The translations under genes and the position numbers were made by a program. This document shows positions 6,617 through 8,898 of a DNA stretch of 8,898 nt, one piece after another. Every line of letters begins with the position of its first letter. Positions within the stretch are counted from its first letter, which is position 1. The notes under the pieces are model-generated. The model saw only the letters and a program-made list of their open reading frames with translations. It made no database searches and had not been told where the DNA came from. The stretch lies in the NCBI GenBank assembly GCA_021811205.1, contig JAJZPK010000098.1, forward strand, positions 1 through 8,898, in the 5' to 3' direction. The stretch comes from Pseudomonadota bacterium (GTDB lineage Bacteria; Pseudomonadota; Gammaproteobacteria; Burkholderiales; JABEVD01).

Positions 6617-6633
6617 TATTCTCACCTCCCTTC

Positions 6634-6643
6634 ACATGCATGT
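6634..6643. promoter_or_regulatory. Perfect 10-bp palindrome in a divergent spacer
   Basis: ACATGCATGT reads identically on both strands. It lies four bases beyond the strong ribosome site of the small secreted gene and about 100 bases ahead of the methyltransferase gene start. It could be a dimeric regulator site, but a single 10-bp palindrome can occur by chance. Confidence 0.2.
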
Positions 6644-6661
6644 CATTGACCATTTTCCTGT

Positions 6662-6716
6662 TTGACCCAGAACTTCGGCACGCGTTCAATCATTCAGCGG
6701 ACTAATGCGGTACAAT
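6662..6716 (+). promoter_or_regulatory. Candidate promoters for the RsmB/NOP-type methyltransferase gene
   Basis: Two options are visible. TTGACC (6662-6667), 17 bases, TTCAAT (6685-6690) is a fair sigma-70 promoter (5/6 and 4/6). Closer to the gene, TACAAT (6711-6716) in GCGGTACAAT is a good -10 without a clear -35; the same GCGGTAMAAT context occurs before purM (1198-1207). The latter would give a short leader before the ATG at 6743. Confidence 0.4.
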
Positions 6717-6742
6717 TTCCCAATTCTTCATCATCCATTCCA

Positions 6743-7999
6743 ATGAAAAAACTGAACGGCATGCGCATCGACCTCATCGTCGAGGCCCTGCGCAGATTGC
6801 TCCCCATGAAGGAACCGGCGGACGTGGCCTTGCGCCGCTTCTTCCAGGAAAACAGGGCGGGGAAATCCGAACGCGCTTTCGCAGCTGAAGCGGCCTTCTC
6901 CATCCTGCGCAGGAAAACGATGATCGATTACCTGATCGAGCAATCGGGAGAGCAGGGCACGCCCAGGAAGCTGCTTCTCGTCTGGCTTTCGAGAATGGAA
7001 GGCATGAACCTCAAGGAGCTTCATCCCTATCTTTCCGAACCGGAAGAAAAATGGCTGGCATCGGTCAAGGCGGTCGCGCTTGACGACGCGCCGCTGGATG
7101 CGCGCGCCGATCTGCCCGAATGGGTCATATCCAGGCTGAGGCAATACATGGGCATCGAGGACATCCTTTCCATCGGCCGTGCCATGCAGCAGAAGGCGCC
7201 CATGGATATCAGGGTGAACACGATCAAGGCAAAACGCGAAGAAGCGATAGCGAAAATTGGCGGAGAGGCAACACCGTATTCTCCGATAGGCCTGCGCTTC
7301 AAGGACAAGTTCCCGCTCAACGAGAACCCATTCTTCCTTGAAGGCAAGGTGGAAGTCCAGGACGAGGGAAGCCAACTCCTCGGTTACCTGCTTGCGCCGA
7401 AAAGGCGCGAAATGGTCGTCGATTTCTGCGCAGGGGCAGGCGGCAAGACGCTGATGCTCGGTGCGCTGATGGGTTCCACGGGCAGGCTTTACGCTTTCGA
7501 TGTATCCGAAAAGCGCCTGGAAAAGCTTTCTCCCCGCCTCAAGCGCTCCGGGCTTTCGAATGTCACCCCGCAATGGATACAGAGCGAAAACGACATTCGT
7601 GTGAAAAGGCTTTCCGGAAAGATCGACAGGGTGCTGGTCGATGCGCCCTGCAGCGGTACCGGCACCTTGCGCCGCAATCCCGACCTGAAATGGCGCCAGT
7701 CGGAAAGGACCCTGGAAGAACTCACCAAGAAGCAGTCGTCCATACTCGAAGGCGCTTCCATTCTCCTCAAGCCTGGCGGCAGGATCGTGTATGCGACGTG
7801 CAGCATCCTGCAGGAGGAGAATCAGGAAATCGTCTCCCGCTTTCTCGAATCCCATCCCGATTTCAGGCTGCTCGACGCATCCGAGATACTGAAAAGTCAG
7901 CACATCGATCTCGACACGGGAAAATATCTCGAACTCAGGCCGGATATCCATGGGACGGACGGCTTCTTCGCCGCAGCCATGGAAAAATTGAGTCCTTGA
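6743..7999 (+). CDS. RsmB/NOP-family RNA (cytosine-5) methyltransferase
   Basis: From the ATG at 6743 the protein is 418 residues (E. coli RsmB is 429). An all-helical N-terminal part (about 1-145) resembles the NusB-like domain of this family, though diverged. The catalytic domain shows FFLEGKVEVQDEGSQLLGY (197-215), SAM motif I VVDFCAGAGGKT (225-236), Asp253 in YAFDVSEKRL, the nucleophile-pair motifs VDAPCSGTGTLRRNPDLKW (Cys303) and IVYATCSILQEEN (Cys353). Both cysteines needed for m5C formation are present, so it is probably active on RNA. The frame is open upstream to 6662, but that extension is low-complexity and crosses the promoter; no Shine-Dalgarno is clear for the chosen ATG. A second ATG at codon 7 is possible. 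It may be a paralogue of true RsmB (16S C967) rather than RsmB itself, because the usual fmt/def neighbours are absent. No terminator follows. Confidence 0.92.
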   Translation: MKKLNGMRIDLIVEALRRLLPMKEPADVALRRFFQENRAGKSERAFAAEAAFSILRRKTMIDYLIEQSGEQGTPRKLLLVWLSRMEGMNLKELHPYLSEPEEKWLASVKAVALDDAPLDARADLPEWVISRLRQYMGIEDILSIGRAMQQKAPMDIRVNTIKAKREEAIAKIGGEATPYSPIGLRFKDKFPLNENPFFLEGKVEVQDEGSQLLGYLLAPKRREMVVDFCAGAGGKTLMLGALMGSTGRLYAFDVSEKRLEKLSPRLKRSGLSNVTPQWIQSENDIRVKRLSGKIDRVLVDAPCSGTGTLRRNPDLKWRQSERTLEELTKKQSSILEGASILLKPGGRIVYATCSILQEENQEIVSRFLESHPDFRLLDASEILKSQHIDLDTGKYLELRPDIHGTDGFFAAAMEKLSP

Positions 8000-8024
8000 G
8001 CAGGATGCCATGATCTTACATAAT
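7996..8024 (+). promoter_or_regulatory. Candidate promoter for the membrane sensor gene
   Basis: TTGAGC (7996-8001), a 17-base spacer and CATAAT (8019-8024) make a good sigma-70 match (4/6 and 5/6). The -35 box overlaps the stop codon of the methyltransferase gene. The predicted start of transcription, near 8031, leaves a leader of about 28 bases before the ATG at 8059. This suggests the sensor gene can be transcribed on its own. Confidence 0.5.
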
Positions 8025-8058
8025 ACCCCAATGTCACTGAGGGTATGACGCACGCTCC

Positions 8059-8898
8059 ATGCCAAAAAAAGACAATGTCAGGCTTCTGATATCGCTCACC
8101 TATTTCCTCATCCTGATGCTCATCATCGGCACGGGTATCGGCATCGTTTCGGCCGTCAGGCACCTCAGGTCAATCTCGAGCGACCTCTACAACCATCCTT
8201 TCCTTGTCAGCAACACCGCGTTGCAAGCCAAAGCCGATATCATCCAGATGAGAAATGCGATGATGGAGCTGCACATGCACAGCGATGCGGCTGATTTTCA
8301 AGCCTTCTCTTCCGAAACGCTCGCCCTCGAAAAAAGTATCAGGGCTGACCTGAAAACGATTCATTCGGCATTTCTTGGGGACATGAGCCGCGTCGACGAA
8401 ATCGACCGCCAGATGGATGACTGGCAGCGCATCAGAGCAAGGATCTTCGATCTTGCCGAAAACGGGAAGGATCGTGAGGCAAGGCAAATCATCGTAGGGG
8501 ATGGGCAAGCGCTCTTCGAAAGAATCCGTGGCAACATCGATTATGTCGTGAGCTTCGCCAAGAAGCAGGGTGGTTCCTATTCCGTGGAAGCCGCAAAGGA
8601 ATCCTCCGCGATGGTGACTGACTTCTTGTGGTTGATCGGCCTTCTGGTGGCTCTCACGAGTTCCCTGGTTCTTTTCATCACCAAGCGCATTCTCTCCGAA
8701 TTTGGAAAGAACGAGATCTTTGCCAAGGAACTGAAAGCGGGAGAACTCAAGTTTCGCCTGATCTTCGATGAAGCGAACGACGGCATCCTGCTTCTTTCCA
8801 ATGAAGGTCGCGTCCTCGACGTCAACCGGATCTGGTACGAAAAACTGGGCTACGAAAAAGAGGAGATGGTGGGCAGACGAATCGCCGATCAACCACAA
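8059..8898 (+). CDS. Membrane sensor protein: four-helix periplasmic domain plus PAS, 3' end outside window
   Basis: An uninterrupted frame of 280 codons runs from ATG 8059 to the window edge without a stop. Residues 9-32 form membrane segment 1; 33-188 are a helical periplasmic domain opening with SSDLYNHPFLVSNTALQAKA (40-59), typical of the four-helix-bundle sensor domain of chemoreceptors and related kinases and cyclases; 189-208 form membrane segment 2. Then follow a short linker (KRILSEFGKNEIFAKELKAGE) and the start of a PAS domain (FRLIFDEANDGILLLSNEGRVLDVN, LGYEKEEMVGRR). The output domain is beyond the window: a histidine kinase, GGDEF/EAL or methyl-accepting domain are all possible. 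No HAMP domain is evident between membrane and PAS. No good ribosome site is seen; a 14-codon overlapping reading frame starts at 8045. Its own promoter is likely at 7996-8024. Confidence 0.88.
   Translation, partial: MPKKDNVRLLISLTYFLILMLIIGTGIGIVSAVRHLRSISSDLYNHPFLVSNTALQAKADIIQMRNAMMELHMHSDAADFQAFSSETLALEKSIRADLKTIHSAFLGDMSRVDEIDRQMDDWQRIRARIFDLAENGKDREARQIIVGDGQALFERIRGNIDYVVSFAKKQGGSYSVEAAKESSAMVTDFLWLIGLLVALTSSLVLFITKRILSEFGKNEIFAKELKAGELKFRLIFDEANDGILLLSNEGRVLDVNRIWYEKLGYEKEEMVGRRIADQPQ

Noticed and set aside
6731..8065. Long (444-codon) open frame on the minus strand
   Set aside because: It is antisense to the RsmB/NOP methyltransferase gene, which has all catalytic motifs; the antisense product shows no recognisable domain and reflects codon bias.
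8045..8089. 14-codon upstream reading frame overlapping the sensor start
   Set aside because: No ribosome site at usable distance, no attenuator-like codon run and no alternative hairpins; most likely chance.
8170..8898. 242-codon open frame on the minus strand at the right edge
   Set aside because: The plus strand of the same stretch encodes a clear membrane sensor with a four-helix domain and PAS; the minus product has no recognisable features.

Overview
The window looks like chromosomal DNA of a betaproteobacterium, possibly in or near the order Nitrosomonadales. This rests on gene content and order (HAD phosphatase / hda diverging from purM-purN-DUF3108, with an RsmB/NOP-type RNA methyltransferase nearby) and on protein character, not on any database search; the order-level placement is weak. 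The DNA is moderately GC-rich, arginine codon AGG is common, and genes are tightly packed. I see no tRNA, rRNA, CRISPR array, insertion sequence or phage gene.

Left part (1-1262): two overlapping minus-strand genes, hda (AAA+ regulator of DnaA) followed by a HAD-IB phosphatase whose 3' end lies outside the window. A 79-base divergent spacer separates hda from purM. Second block (1263-3882, plus): purM, purN and a gene for a membrane-anchored DUF3108 protein, joined by two successive ATGA stop/start overlaps. This is a purine-synthesis operon with an envelope-type protein as passenger.

Middle block (3883-6625): a minus-strand PAS-GGDEF diguanylate cyclase converging on the DUF3108 gene with only 4 bases between stops; a divergent plus-strand gene for a protein with six TPR repeats fused to a class I SAM methyltransferase; and a small secreted protein on the minus strand, converging on the methyltransferase gene. 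Each convergent junction carries a stem-loop that includes the stop codon of the minus-strand gene.

Right part (6626-8898): an RsmB/NOP-family RNA m5C methyltransferase (plus), then a plus-strand sensor gene (membrane segment, four-helix periplasmic domain, membrane segment, PAS domain) that runs off the window with no stop.

Functionally, the flanks are housekeeping (replication-initiation control, purine synthesis, RNA methylation), while the middle block and right edge are signalling or poorly characterised genes. No clear new multi-gene system is visible. The most interesting leads are the TonB-like N-terminus of the DUF3108 protein, the TPR-methyltransferase with a nine-C tract near its 3' end, and the compact stop-codon hairpins between convergent genes.
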